Shown here: piece by piece, positions 1 through 7,986 of the stretch
Numbering within the stretch: position 1 is the first letter of the stretch
Layout: each line of letters begins with the position of its first letter
Source: Actinomycetota bacterium
GTDB taxonomy: Bacteria; Actinomycetota; Acidimicrobiia; Acidimicrobiales; CADCSY01
Length of the DNA stretch: 35,335 bases
Assembly: GCA_004366205.1 (NCBI GenBank)
Contig: SIRW01000014.1
Span: 1 to 35,335 of the forward strand
Direction: 5' to 3'
Program-made: the position numbers and the translations under genes
The notes under the pieces: model-generated
Seen by the model: the letters and a program-made list of their open reading frames with translations, nothing else
What the model was told of the DNA's origin: nothing
The model's database searches: none

Positions 1-57
1 CGGCCTCGCCCCCCCGCCCGGCCCGGCGCCGGCCGGCCCCGCCGGTGGCCCCGGTGC

Positions 58-99
58 GGCGCCACCCGACGGCTGAGCCCGGGCCTGCCGGGTGGCGCC
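58..99 (-). terminator. Hairpin just after the last gene of the mau-like operon
   Basis: Perfect 11-bp inverted repeat (GGCGCCACCCG at 58-68, CGGGTGGCGCC at 89-99) with a 20-nt loop. It starts 3 nt past the stop codon of the minus-strand gene ending at 103. No T-tract follows, as is common in high-GC actinobacteria. The position fits a terminator for the minus-strand operon; function is inferred from sequence only. Bases 1-57 are GC-rich and show no gene. Confidence 0.5.
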
Positions 100-102
100 C
101 GT

Positions 103-1368
103 TCAGGGGCCGGAGGCTGCCCGGGTGGGTGCGCCGAGGTGATCGGAGACGGCGGCGGCCAGGGCGCGGGCCTCGTCGGGGGAGCGCAGCGACGAGGTGC
201 CACCGACGATCACCAGGGCGTAGCGGTGCTGGTGGACGAAGGCCACGGCGTGGGCGGTGAAGGCCCCGGCGCCGGTCTCGTCGACCTGGGTGACGCCGAG
301 CGCGCCGTCGATCTCTGGGACGGGGAAGCGGGCGGCGGAGCGGCCTTCGAGGGTCTGCAACCCGTCGAGCAGGTAGAGGGCGGCGCCGGCGGGCTCGGCG
401 AACTCGTAGAGCGTGACGTGGGCGACGCTGCCGTCGGCGTGCCGCCACGCCCGGGAGACCCCGCGCTGGAAGCGGCGGGTGGCGAGCAGCGCCCGCTCGG
501 CCTCGACGTCGAGCTCGGCGTGGGCGGCGGCCTCCAGGTCGAGGGGCCCGGTACCGAGCTCGCCGTCGGCGGGGCGGAACCCGGCGAGAGCGTCGGTGGG
601 GAGCAGGTCGGTGAGGGCGGCGACGGCCATGGCGTCCTCCGGGGACAGGTCGGGGGTGGCGATGTGGGCGCGCCGGGCGGCCGAACCGTCGCCGGCGACG
701 TCACCGCCCGGCGCTCGGTCCGGTGAGCCTCGCCGGGCGGCGTCGCCGGGTCCGCCCGGGTCGGTGAGGCCGCCGTCCCCGCCGTCGGCCGCGGTGGGCG
801 CTGCGGGGTCGCCGGCGTCGCCGGGTGGGCCGGGTCCCGCCAGCACCGCGCCGGCCGCGAGCGCGATGGCGGCGACAGGGACGCCGAGCGCGACGTGCCC
901 GCGGGCGGCGTGCAGGCGGGCCGTGCGCCGGGCCATGCCGGTCCCGTCGCCGGCGGCGACGCCGATGCTGGCCGCGACCGTGCTCGCGGCGCGGGCGAGC
1001 GCGAACGAGGCCCCGGTGGCCGCGCCCGCCCACGGACCGAGCGACGCGCCCACGCCCAGGGCTGCCCACCACAGCCAGGTGGGCAGCATCGTGAGGGGCC
1101 CGACGCCGAGGCGGGCGCCGTAGAGCGTCGCCGTGGTGCCCGGCCCGAGCAGCCGCCCCCAGGCCTGGGGTACCTGGCGGCGTGCCGCGGGCGGACCCAG
1201 CCGGGGCCGGCGCCGGGCCGCGAGGTCGAGGCCCGCGGCGAGCGCGACGACCGCGGCCGCCGCGGCCGCACCGGCCGCGGGCAGGCCGGCCGCGGTCCAG
1301 GCGATCCCGGCGGCGAACCCGGTGAGGCCGCCGGTGGCTGCACCGGCCCCGGCGAACTGGGTCAGCAC
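103..1368 (-). CDS. Membrane protein with C-terminal extracytoplasmic domain, unknown function
   Basis: 421 residues from a GTG start. The first half is very rich in Ala/Gly/Leu and holds several probable membrane segments (about residues 10-45, 90-135 and 155-180). A disordered Gly/Asp/Pro-rich linker (about 180-240) follows, then a C-terminal domain of about 170 residues with a mixed alpha/beta pattern ending in HRYALVIVG and an Asp/Ala-rich helix. That domain resembles lipoprotein-type sensor domains of actinobacteria, but I cannot name the family. It is the last gene of the run starting with the repeat protein at 4898 and lies in the same frame as the short ORF at 1426-1509, separated from it by a TGA. 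It may be a membrane partner of the MauE/MauD-like pair upstream. Function unknown. Confidence 0.75.
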   Translation of the reverse strand: MLTQFAGAGAATGGLTGFAAGIAWTAAGLPAAGAAAAAAVVALAAGLDLAARRRPRLGPPAARRQVPQAWGRLLGPGTTATLYGARLGVGPLTMLPTWLWWAALGVGASLGPWAGAATGASFALARAASTVAASIGVAAGDGTGMARRTARLHAARGHVALGVPVAAIALAAGAVLAGPGPPGDAGDPAAPTAADGGDGGLTDPGGPGDAARRGSPDRAPGGDVAGDGSAARRAHIATPDLSPEDAMAVAALTDLLPTDALAGFRPADGELGTGPLDLEAAAHAELDVEAERALLATRRFQRGVSRAWRHADGSVAHVTLYEFAEPAGAALYLLDGLQTLEGRSAARFPVPEIDGALGVTQVDETGAGAFTAHAVAFVHQHRYALVIVGGTSSLRSPDEARALAAAVSDHLGAPTRAASGP

Positions 1369-1425
1369 CCGAAAGCGACGTGCCCCCCGGACCGGGAGGC
1401 GGAGGGTCTCGGCGACCGAGAGCCC

Positions 1426-1509
1426 TCAGGGCGACCACAGGCTGCGGATGGCGGCGAGCACCGCGGCCGGCAGGGCGACGAGGCCCAGGACCTCGCCTGC
1501 CGGGCTCAC
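1426..1509 (-). CDS. Possible 27-residue membrane peptide, translationally coupled
   Basis: A GTG at 1507-1509 overlaps the TGA stop of the preceding gene (GTGA), exactly as at the other junctions of this operon. It opens a 27-codon frame with the hydrophobic core VLGLVALPAAVLAAIRSLW, long enough for one short membrane helix. The TGA at 1426-1428 ends it, and the 421-residue protein then starts in the same frame 58 nt downstream. It could be a real small membrane protein, a coupling leader, or a former N-terminus of the downstream protein cut off by a stop codon. No homologue is recognised. Confidence 0.3.
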   Translation of the reverse strand: MSPAGEVLGLVALPAAVLAAIRSLWSP

Positions 1510-2933
1510 CGGTCGGGGTTGGCCCGGGCCACCCAGTAGGAGCCGGCGGGCCGGTCGGGCACGGAGGCGAGCCGTGCCCTGCCCAGCTCGCGCTCGGCGG
1601 GGGGCTGCTCGAACACCGGGAGGCCCTGACCGGCGACCCCGGTGAGGGCCCGGGTCTCGAAGTGGTTCACGGCCGCCTGCAGGTCGTGGTACGCCGGGTC
1701 GCCGAGCGTGCCGAGCGAGCCGCAGGCCACGGCGCGGGCCCAGGCGTGGGGCCGGTCGGCGATCCAGTGCAGGAGCGGCGGGTCGAGGTGGCCGTCGGGG
1801 TGCAGCAGCACCACGCCGGCGGCGGCCAGGCCGCTCAGGATCGAGGCCGAGCCCGTGGGCAGCAGGGCGAGCGTGAGGTGCCGCCGCTGCTCGCCGTCGA
1901 CGACGACGGCGGCGATCGCCCGGGCCAGCGCCGGGAGGTCGGCGCCCCGGACGGCGTTGCCCCCGGGGATCTGGCCGGCGTGCGGTGCCGCTTCGGCGCC
2001 GGCGAGGTAGGTGACGGCCACGCCGCCTGGCCCCTCGGTTGCCTGCCGGGCGGCGTCGATCCCGACGAGCAGGGCCGCCCGCCCGGCAGCCGCGGCCGCG
2101 CCGGCCAGGGGGGCGGCCGCCCGGGATTGGCCCTGGTCGACCACGCACCACGCCCGGTGCACCTCGCCGCGGGCCCGCAGCCACTCGAGGGCCTCGAGGC
2201 TGTAGGCGGGGGGCTCGGGGGCCGACGTGACCGCGTGCACGGCCACGCCGTAGGAGGCGAGGTCGTCGGCGACGGCGCCGTCCAGGCCGGGCCCCACGGT
2301 GAGCACCGTCCGCACCCGCAGCCGCTGCAGCTCGCTGACCGCGGCGCCGCTCAACCAGCCCGACCCGGTGACGAGCAGCGGGGCGCCGGCCGCGGCGGCG
2401 ACGGGCGCGGCCACGGCGGCGGGGAGCGGCCCGTCGTTGGCGACGAGCACGGCGGTGTCGCGGCCGGCCCGGGGGTGCTCGCGGGCGCTGCGCCCGGCGG
2501 CCAGCGCCGCGGCGCTGAACCCGCCCACCCGGGCGACCGGCACGGTCATCACGCGGGGGTCGGCCCAGCAGCTCTCGACGATGCAGCGCACGTTGGTGCC
2601 GGCCGGGCAGTAGCCGTGCACGTTGGGGTAGTCGACCCGGCAGCAGTCGCAGATCTTCTTCAGCCCGCCGTTGGTGCAGCAGCCGGGGCTGGCGTACCAG
2701 CACCAGCCCCAGACGTCGCCCGGGCCCACGCAGTCGAACGTGGGGCAGCGGGGCGTGACACCGGTCTGGCCGCAGACCCGGGCCTCGGCCCGGTCGGCGA
2801 GGAACGTGGCGAGGGTGGGGCCGCCGGCGACGACGATGCCGAGCTTGGCGGCCCGGTCGAGGAAGCTGCGGCGGGTCAGGCGGGCGGCCAGCCAGCGCGA
2901 GGCCCGCTCGACGAGGTCGTCGGGCCGGCTCAC
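1506..2933 (-). CDS. Tat-exported Cys-rich MauA-like segment joined to a cell-wall-binding-repeat-like region
   Basis: 475 residues. The GTG start overlaps the stop of the MauD-like gene (GTGA). A twin-arginine motif (TRRSFL, residues 20-25) precedes a hydrophobic stretch, so export of a folded protein is likely. Residues 54-122 hold 12 cysteines; ICDC, CPAGT and SCWADP in this stretch line up with ICDC, CPPGT and SCYNP of methylamine dehydrogenase light chains. The second half of a light chain and both Trp residues that form the TTQ cofactor are not evident. Residues 131-235 look like a cell-wall-binding repeat 2 unit (VARVGGFS near the start, AVLVAND, then GAPLLVTG). The rest (235-475) is Ala-rich with similar alternating segments. 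Neighbouring MauE/MauD-like genes would supply disulfide chemistry. Probably a disulfide-rich envelope protein, not an active amine dehydrogenase; no heavy chain or MauG is nearby. Confidence 0.75.
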   Translation of the reverse strand: MSRPDDLVERASRWLAARLTRRSFLDRAAKLGIVVAGGPTLATFLADRAEARVCGQTGVTPRCPTFDCVGPGDVWGWCWYASPGCCTNGGLKKICDCCRVDYPNVHGYCPAGTNVRCIVESCWADPRVMTVPVARVGGFSAAALAAGRSAREHPRAGRDTAVLVANDGPLPAAVAAPVAAAAGAPLLVTGSGWLSGAAVSELQRLRVRTVLTVGPGLDGAVADDLASYGVAVHAVTSAPEPPAYSLEALEWLRARGEVHRAWCVVDQGQSRAAAPLAGAAAAAGRAALLVGIDAARQATEGPGGVAVTYLAGAEAAPHAGQIPGGNAVRGADLPALARAIAAVVVDGEQRRHLTLALLPTGSASILSGLAAAGVVLLHPDGHLDPPLLHWIADRPHAWARAVACGSLGTLGDPAYHDLQAAVNHFETRALTGVAGQGLPVFEQPPAERELGRARLASVPDRPAGSYWVARANPDR

Positions 2934-3430
2934 GCCGGCGTGGCCTCCACGGCCCGCAGGTCGGCCACGGCGGACTCGGCGAGCAGCTCCTCGACCTGCT
3001 CGAGCGAGTTGGCCACGCCCCGGCCCCGCACGACGCCGCCGTCGTCGACGACCACGAAGTACGGCGTGGAGCGGACGTCGAACGCCGCGAACACCGGCCG
3101 GGTCGGGCCGTCGAGCTCGACGGTGTGGAGCCGCACGTCGCGGTACTGGCGGGCGAGGGCGGCGATCGACGGCCGCAGGGTGGCGCACACCTCGCATGTT
3201 GGGGAGGTGAATGCGACCAGCGTCCGGGCGGCGGTGCCCCAGTCGACGCCGGGTACGGGCGGGGCCGGCTGGTCGAGGGGTGGGCCCTCGCCCGCGAAGT
3301 GGGCGCCGAGCGGCGCGAGCCGGGCGTGCAGCACCCCGATCTGACGCAGCAGGGCCACGACGGCCAGGGCCAGCACCACCACGGTGAGCCACAGCAGCAC
3401 GTAGGACGTGATCCAGATGCCGTCGGTCAT
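2930..3430 (-). CDS. mauD: MauD-like membrane-anchored thioredoxin-fold protein
   Basis: 166 residues. An N-terminal membrane anchor (about residues 8-28, WITSYVLLWLTVVVLALAVV) is followed by a thioredoxin-like domain. The redox motif sits in FTSPTCEVCATL (CEVC, a CxxC), and the cis-proline region is STPYFVVVDD. This matches MauD/TlpA-like proteins, which act outside the membrane in disulfide formation during maturation of the Cys-rich methylamine dehydrogenase light chain. The ATG at 3428-3430 overlaps the TGA of the MauE-like gene, and its own TGA overlaps the GTG of the MauA-like gene, so the three are probably co-translated. The likely substrate is the 12-cysteine protein encoded next (inference from context). 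Confidence 0.8.
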   Translation of the reverse strand: MTDGIWITSYVLLWLTVVVLALAVVALLRQIGVLHARLAPLGAHFAGEGPPLDQPAPPVPGVDWGTAARTLVAFTSPTCEVCATLRPSIAALARQYRDVRLHTVELDGPTRPVFAAFDVRSTPYFVVVDDGGVVRGRGVANSLEQVEELLAESAVADLRAVEATPA

Positions 3431-3975
3431 CGGGGGACCTCCCAGGACTCGAAGGGGCCGAGGGCGAGCACGCTCCCGGTGATGTGTCGCAGCCCCGCCA
3501 GCGCCAGCCCGACCGCCCCGGCGGCGAGGGCGGTGGTGACGACCACGACGTCGGCGAGCGTGGGCAGCACGGGGCCGGGCGCGGTGGCGGCCAGCACGGC
3601 GGCGCCCGCGAGCACGGCGTTGCGCATCAGCTCGGTGGCGCCGGCGGGCGAGGACCCGCCGGCCCCGAAGCACCCGCACGCCACGGCCCGGCCGCGCAGC
3701 ACGGCCGCGCCCAGCACGGCGCTGAACCCAGCCAGCAGGGCGGCGGCGGCGACACCGCCGGCCCGGGGCGCCAGCACGAGCAACGCCGCCAGGCCCACCT
3801 CGAGGGCGGGCACCGTGCGGGCCAGCGCGGTGGGGGCGGGGAGCCCCAGGGCCTCGAACGCGGCCGCTGTGGCCCGCGGGCGCTGGTGCTTGGCGAGCCC
3901 GGCCCACGTGAACACAACGGCGAGCACGACGGCGGTCGTGTAGGCGACGCCGGTGCTGCCCACGGACGCGGTCAT
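3427..3975 (-). CDS. mauE: MauE-like integral membrane protein
   Basis: 182 residues, strongly hydrophobic, with about four membrane helices (roughly 10-28, 48-95, 120-140 and 142-165). It carries the motif ACGCFG (VACGCFGAGG), with the Cys pair typical of MauE/DoxX-type redox-associated membrane proteins. In methylamine-utilising bacteria MauE works with MauD in light-chain maturation. Here the ATG overlaps the stop of the repeat-protein gene upstream (ATGA at 3972-3975), and the gene's stop overlaps the MauD-like start. No other mau genes (mauB, mauG, mauC) are in the window, so the pair probably serves the adjacent Cys-rich protein. Confidence 0.8.
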   Translation of the reverse strand: MTASVGSTGVAYTTAVVLAVVFTWAGLAKHQRPRATAAAFEALGLPAPTALARTVPALEVGLAALLVLAPRAGGVAAAALLAGFSAVLGAAVLRGRAVACGCFGAGGSSPAGATELMRNAVLAGAAVLAATAPGPVLPTLADVVVVTTALAAGAVGLALAGLRHITGSVLALGPFESWEVPR

Positions 3976-4898
3976 GTGCCGGGGAGGGGGGCGATGGCGC
4001 TGACCGGCGCATCGGCGCGGCCACCACCGAGCGAGCCGTGGAAGCGGGCGTCGCCGAAGGTGAACACGCCGCCGTCGGCCGCCGCCAGGTGGTAGCCGCC
4101 GCCTGTGCGGGTAGGGGCCATGGCGACGATCGGCGCCGCCAGCCGGAGGGCGCCGGTGGACCCGTGGAAACGGGCGTCGCCGAAGGTGAAGATCCCCCCG
4201 TCGGCGGCGACCAGCCAGTAGCCGTTGCCGGACGGGGTGAGGGCCATGCCGACGATCGGCTGGTTGAGGCGCATGGCGCCGGTGGAGCCGCGGAAGGCGG
4301 CGTCGCCGAAGGTGAAGATCCCCCCGTCGCGCGCGACCAGGTAGTAGCCGTTGCCGGACGGGGTGAGGGCCATGCCGGCGATCGGCTGGTTGAGGCGCAT
4401 GGCGCCGGTGGAGCCGCGGAAGGCGGCGTCGCCGAAGGTGAAGATGCCGCCGTCGGCGGCGACGAGGTAGTAGCCGCCGCCGGTGGGGGTCATGGCCATG
4501 CCCACGACGGGCCGGGCGAGCGGCAGGTGGGCGGCGCTGCCCCGGAAGGTGGCGTCGCCGAAGCGGTAGACGGCTCCGTTGCGGCCGGCGAGCAGGTAGC
4601 CGCCACCCGACGGCGTGGCCGCCATGGCGATCACCGGCGACGGGAGCCCGCCACCGCCGGTGTCGCGGTGCCACTGCGCCGCGCCGAACGCGGCGACCGT
4701 GCCGTGGTGGGTCGCCAGCCAGTACCCCTGGGAGGCTGCGGCCTGGGCACCGGCCGGGGCCGGGCCCGCGGGTGCGCCGGCGCCGCCGGCCACCCCCAGG
4801 ACGGCCGCGAGCGTGAGGGTCAGGACCGCGGCGAGCGCCCGCGCCGTGCGGCGGATCCTGGACCTGGACGCGGCCCTGACGACCGCCGTGCGCAGCAC
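3972..4898 (-). CDS. Secreted 42-residue-repeat (beta-propeller-like) protein
   Basis: 308 residues from a GTG start. An Arg-rich N-terminus and hydrophobic segment (about residues 18-45) form a signal peptide, with AGAPAGPAPAGAQA as a likely cleavage zone. From residue 58 to the end there are six 42-residue units of the form GYYLVAADGGIFTFGDAAFR, followed by GSTG, a variable stretch and PIVGMALTPSG. Such repeats are frequent in extracellular proteins of Acidimicrobiia and resemble blades of a beta-propeller; six units could close one ring. No catalytic residues are evident. Translational coupling to the MauE-like gene suggests the product is made with the redox/Cys-rich envelope proteins. 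Its ligand is unknown. Confidence 0.8.
   Translation of the reverse strand: MLRTAVVRAASRSRIRRTARALAAVLTLTLAAVLGVAGGAGAPAGPAPAGAQAAASQGYWLATHHGTVAAFGAAQWHRDTGGGGLPSPVIAMAATPSGGGYLLAGRNGAVYRFGDATFRGSAAHLPLARPVVGMAMTPTGGGYYLVAADGGIFTFGDAAFRGSTGAMRLNQPIAGMALTPSGNGYYLVARDGGIFTFGDAAFRGSTGAMRLNQPIVGMALTPSGNGYWLVAADGGIFTFGDARFHGSTGALRLAAPIVAMAPTRTGGGYHLAAADGGVFTFGDARFHGSLGGGRADAPVSAIAPLPGT
3975..4727 (-). repeat. Six tandem 126-bp coding repeats
   Basis: Codes for six 42-residue units. The two middle units are almost identical at DNA level: the stretch from about 4258 to 4327 recurs 126 bp later at 4384-4453 with very few changes. This points to recent unit duplication or gene conversion. The outer units are more diverged. 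Confidence 0.85.
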
Positions 4899-4955
4899 GA
4901 CGGCGACCCTACCGACGGCCCTGGCGCGGGTGGTGGACCCCCGCCCGGCCGGGCC

Positions 4956-6230
4956 TCAGCCGGCGTCGGGTGGCTGCGGTCCGGGCTCGTCCGGGGCGGG
5001 TCCGGTCGTCGAACCCTCGGCCGTGCCCCTCCGGCGGCGCCACGCCTCCTCGGCGAGGGACACGACCTCCCGAAGCGGCAGGCCCGAACGCGCGGCGGCG
5101 CGGGCGGCGTCGTCGTGCTCGACCTTCACCCGGCCGGCGCTCACCTTCACCCGCACCGGCATGCCCGCCACCTCGACCTCGGCCACCGAGCGGGCGCGGG
5201 GCCAGCGCTCCAGCCGGTGCGCCCGGACGCCCAGCGATCCGGTCTCGGCGGTCAGCACGGCCACGACCTGGGCGGCGAGCGCCGGGTCGGTGAGCGCCGC
5301 CACCACGTGCCCGGGCCGGCCCTTCTTCATCACGACGGGGGTGAGCCAGGCGTCGTGGGCGCCGGCGTCCAGCAGGGCGGCCAGGGCGTGGGCCAGCGTC
5401 TCGCCGGTGGCGTCGTCGACGTTCGCCTCGACGAGCACCACCGGCTGGCCGGGCGCGGCGGCCTCCGCCGCCTCGGCAGTGCGGCCGAGCACCACCTGGG
5501 TGCAGTTCGGCAGGTCGGGCAGGTCCCGGCTCCCGGCGCCGAAGCCCGTGGCCTCGATGGCCATCGGGGGCATCGGACCCCAGCCCGAGACCGTGGCCGC
5601 GAGCAGCGCCGCGCCCGTGGGCGTGGTCAGCTCGACGGGCCGGTCGACCCCCTCGACGGGGCCGCCGACGTCGGCGAGCAGCGCCACCACGGCGGGGGCG
5701 GGGTTCGGGAGCATCCCGTGGGCGCTGCGGACCATGCCCCGGCCGACCGTGACCGGGCTGGCCGTGACCCGGTCGACGCCGAGCACCTCGAGCGCGGCGG
5801 CGGTGCCGACCACGTCGACGACGGCGTCGACGCCGCCGACCTCGTGGAAGTGCACCCGCTCGGGCGGGCGGCGGTGCATGCGGCCCTCGACGGCGGCGAG
5901 GGCGGCGAAGGCGGCGACTGCCCGGTCCCGCACCCGGTCGGGCAGGCGGGCCTCCTCGATCAGGCCGCGGATGTGCGACCAGGTGCGGGTGACGGGGCTG
6001 GGCTCGATGCGCACGTGGGCCCGGGTGGCGGCGATCCCGCCCCGCAGCACCGACTCGACCTCCAGCTCCCAGCCGCCCACGGGGAGGCGCCGGCACAGCG
6101 CACGCACCTCGTCCGCGTCGGCCCCGGCGTCGAGCAGGCTCCCGAGCGCCATGTCGCCGGCGATGCCGGCGAAGCAGTGGAACCAGGCCGTGGTCACGCC
6201 GCCCGGGCTCGGGCCGTCAGGCGGGGGCAT
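4956..6230 (-). CDS. larC: LarC, nickel insertion protein (pyridinium-3,5-bisthiocarboxylate mononucleotide nickel chelatase)
   Basis: 424 residues in a single uninterrupted frame; in Lactobacillus plantarum LarC is made by a programmed frameshift, but none is needed here. LarC inserts Ni into the pincer nucleotide cofactor used by lactate racemase and related LarA-type enzymes. Family marks: FHCFAGIAGDMALGSLLDAG near the N-terminus, HFHEVGGVDAVVDVVG, TTPTGAALL, VEANVDDATGE and VMKKGRPGH. The annotated ATG overlaps the larB stop by 14 bp. A GTG at 6195-6197 (VTTAWFHCFAG) fits the usual family N-terminus better and is an alternative start. The C-terminal 25 residues are a Pro/Gly-rich tail. 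Neither larE nor larA is in the window. Confidence 0.92.
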   Translation of the reverse strand: MPPPDGPSPGGVTTAWFHCFAGIAGDMALGSLLDAGADADEVRALCRRLPVGGWELEVESVLRGGIAATRAHVRIEPSPVTRTWSHIRGLIEEARLPDRVRDRAVAAFAALAAVEGRMHRRPPERVHFHEVGGVDAVVDVVGTAAALEVLGVDRVTASPVTVGRGMVRSAHGMLPNPAPAVVALLADVGGPVEGVDRPVELTTPTGAALLAATVSGWGPMPPMAIEATGFGAGSRDLPDLPNCTQVVLGRTAEAAEAAAPGQPVVLVEANVDDATGETLAHALAALLDAGAHDAWLTPVVMKKGRPGHVVAALTDPALAAQVVAVLTAETGSLGVRAHRLERWPRARSVAEVEVAGMPVRVKVSAGRVKVEHDDAARAAARSGLPLREVVSLAEEAWRRRRGTAEGSTTGPAPDEPGPQPPDAG

Positions 6231-7017
6231 CGACGCGTCGGGTGGCGAGGATGCGGGCGACGGCGCAGGCAGCGCCGAAGCCGTTGTCGATGCCGACGAC
6301 GGTGATGCCCGCGGCGCACGACGCCAGCATGGCGAGCAGCGCCGTTACCCCCTCGAGGCCGGCGCCGTAGCCGGTGCTGGTGGGCACGGCGACGACCGGG
6401 CCGGGGGCGATCCCGCCCACGAGGCTGGCGAGAGCGCCCTCCATGCCGGCGACGACCACGACGGCGTCGGCGGTGGCGATCTCGTCCACGGCGGGGAGCA
6501 CCCGGTGCACGCCGGCCACGCCGACGTCGGTGATGCGGGCCGGCTCGTAGCCGTAGGCGGTCAGCGTCGCCACGCACTCCTCGGCGACGGGGAGGTCGGA
6601 GGTGCCCGCCGTGACCACCAGCACCCGCTCGGGTCGGGCGGGGGCGTGCCGCCACGTGAGGGTGGCGGTGGCGGCGCCGTCGGCGTGCCAGTGGCGCCCG
6701 CCCGGGTTGGCGTCGAGGGCGGCGGCGGCCTGGTCGGGACCGGCCCGGGTGAGCAGCACCGGCCCCGTGCTGGGCCCGGCCAGCAGCTCGGTCACCACCC
6801 GGGCGCACTGGGCCGGGCTCTTGCCCGGCCCGTAGACCGCCTCGGCGATGCCTTGGCGCAGGCCCCGGTGGTGGTCGACGCGCGCGAACCCCAGGTCTGC
6901 GAAGGGCAGGCGCCGCAGGCGGGCGGCGGCGTCGTCGGGGTGCACCACGCCGGTCCTGACGTCGTGCAGCAACTGGCGCAGGTCGGCCTCGTCCACCTCA
7001 CTATCCTGCTCGCTCAT
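6217..7017 (-). CDS. larB: LarB, pyridinium-3,5-biscarboxylic acid mononucleotide synthase
   Basis: 266 residues. LarB carboxylates and hydrolyses nicotinate adenine dinucleotide as the first step of nickel-pincer cofactor synthesis. The C-terminal half (about 131-255) is the PurE-like domain, with VVTAGTSDLPVAEE, DVGVAGVHR, VVVVAGMEGALASLVGG, VPTSTGYG and IDNGFGAA. The N-terminal half contains FADLGFARVDHHRG and GPGKSP, both usual in LarB. The ATG at 7015-7017 is chosen because it gives the expected family length; pheA starts divergently only 30 bp away, so the promoters must overlap. It runs into larC with a 14-bp overlap. Confidence 0.92.
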   Translation of the reverse strand: MSEQDSEVDEADLRQLLHDVRTGVVHPDDAAARLRRLPFADLGFARVDHHRGLRQGIAEAVYGPGKSPAQCARVVTELLAGPSTGPVLLTRAGPDQAAAALDANPGGRHWHADGAATATLTWRHAPARPERVLVVTAGTSDLPVAEECVATLTAYGYEPARITDVGVAGVHRVLPAVDEIATADAVVVVAGMEGALASLVGGIAPGPVVAVPTSTGYGAGLEGVTALLAMLASCAAGITVVGIDNGFGAACAVARILATRRVDAPA

Positions 7018-7047
7018 GGTCCCGTCCGCCCCTTCGCCGACCTCGGC

Positions 7048-7974
7048 GTGACGCGCGTCGGGTTCCTGGGGCCCCTCGGCACCTTCACCGAGCAGGCCCT
7101 CCTCACCCAGGCCGACCTGGCCGCGGGGGAGCTCGTCCCGCTGGCGTCGGTGCCCGACGTGCTCGCCGCTGCGGAGTCCGGCGAGGTCGACCTCGGCTTC
7201 GTGCCCATCGAGAACGCCATCGAGGGCAGCCTGAACGTCACGCTCGACACCCTCGCCTTCGAGTCCGAGCTGCTGATCCAGCGCGAGGTGATCATCCGGG
7301 TCGAGCTCAACCTGCTGGTCCGCCCGGGGACGGGCCTGGGCGACATCGAGCGGGTCATGTCGCATCCCCACGCCACCGCCCAGTGCCGCCGGTTCCTCGC
7401 CGACGAGCTGCCGGGCGTGACGATCGAGGCGGCCAACTCCACCGCCGAGGCCGTCCGCCTGGTGGGCGAGGGCGTCGTACCCGAGGGCACGGCGGCGATC
7501 GGCACGGCCCTGGCGGCCGAGCTGTACGGGCTCGAGGTGCTGCGCACCGACGTCGAGGACCACCCCGAGAACCAGACCCGGTTCGTGGTCGTGGGCCGCG
7601 ACACGGTCCCCGGGCCGACCGGCCACGACAAGACCTCGATCGTGTGCTTCCAGCACGCCGACCGGCCCGGCAGCCTGCTCGGCATCCTCCAGGAGTTCGC
7701 CGCCCGGGCCATCAACCTCACCAAGCTCGAGTCCCGGCCCACCAAGCGGGGCCTGGGCGACTACTGCTTCGTGATCGACCTCGAGGGTCACATCGCCGAC
7801 GAGCTCGTCGCCGACTGCCTGCGCGACCTCAAGAGCAAGCAGGCCGACGTGAAGTTCCTGGGCTCCTACCCGGCGGCGGGCGAGGCCGGCGAGGCCGTGC
7901 GGCGCGACGCCGAGGTCGCCTGGCGCGAGGCCGACGAGTGGGTGCGGCAGTTGCGGGGGCGCGTGCGCCTGTAG
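7048..7974 (+). CDS. pheA: Prephenate dehydratase with C-terminal ACT domain
   Basis: 308 residues, the usual length of a monofunctional enzyme. It converts prephenate to phenylpyruvate in phenylalanine synthesis. The catalytic domain (about 1-185) shows GFLGPLGTFTEQAL, FVPIENAIEGS, SHPHATAQCRRFL and the active-site ENQTRF segment. The ACT domain (about 195-280) has the allosteric motifs DRPGSL and LESRPTK, which bind phenylalanine for feedback inhibition. GTG 7048 is the only in-frame start near the conserved beginning TRVGFLGPLG. It is divergent from larB with 30 bp between start codons, so the 5' leader must be very short or the promoter must overlap larB. Confidence 0.95.
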   Translation: MTRVGFLGPLGTFTEQALLTQADLAAGELVPLASVPDVLAAAESGEVDLGFVPIENAIEGSLNVTLDTLAFESELLIQREVIIRVELNLLVRPGTGLGDIERVMSHPHATAQCRRFLADELPGVTIEAANSTAEAVRLVGEGVVPEGTAAIGTALAAELYGLEVLRTDVEDHPENQTRFVVVGRDTVPGPTGHDKTSIVCFQHADRPGSLLGILQEFAARAINLTKLESRPTKRGLGDYCFVIDLEGHIADELVADCLRDLKSKQADVKFLGSYPAAGEAGEAVRRDAEVAWREADEWVRQLRGRVRL

Positions 7975-7986
7975 CGTTGGCGTCCT

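Noticed and set aside
4038-6305. 755-codon plus-strand open frame opposite larC and the repeat gene
   Set aside because: Low-complexity Gly/Arg/Ala product that mirrors conserved genes on the other strand; typical antisense openness in high-GC DNA.
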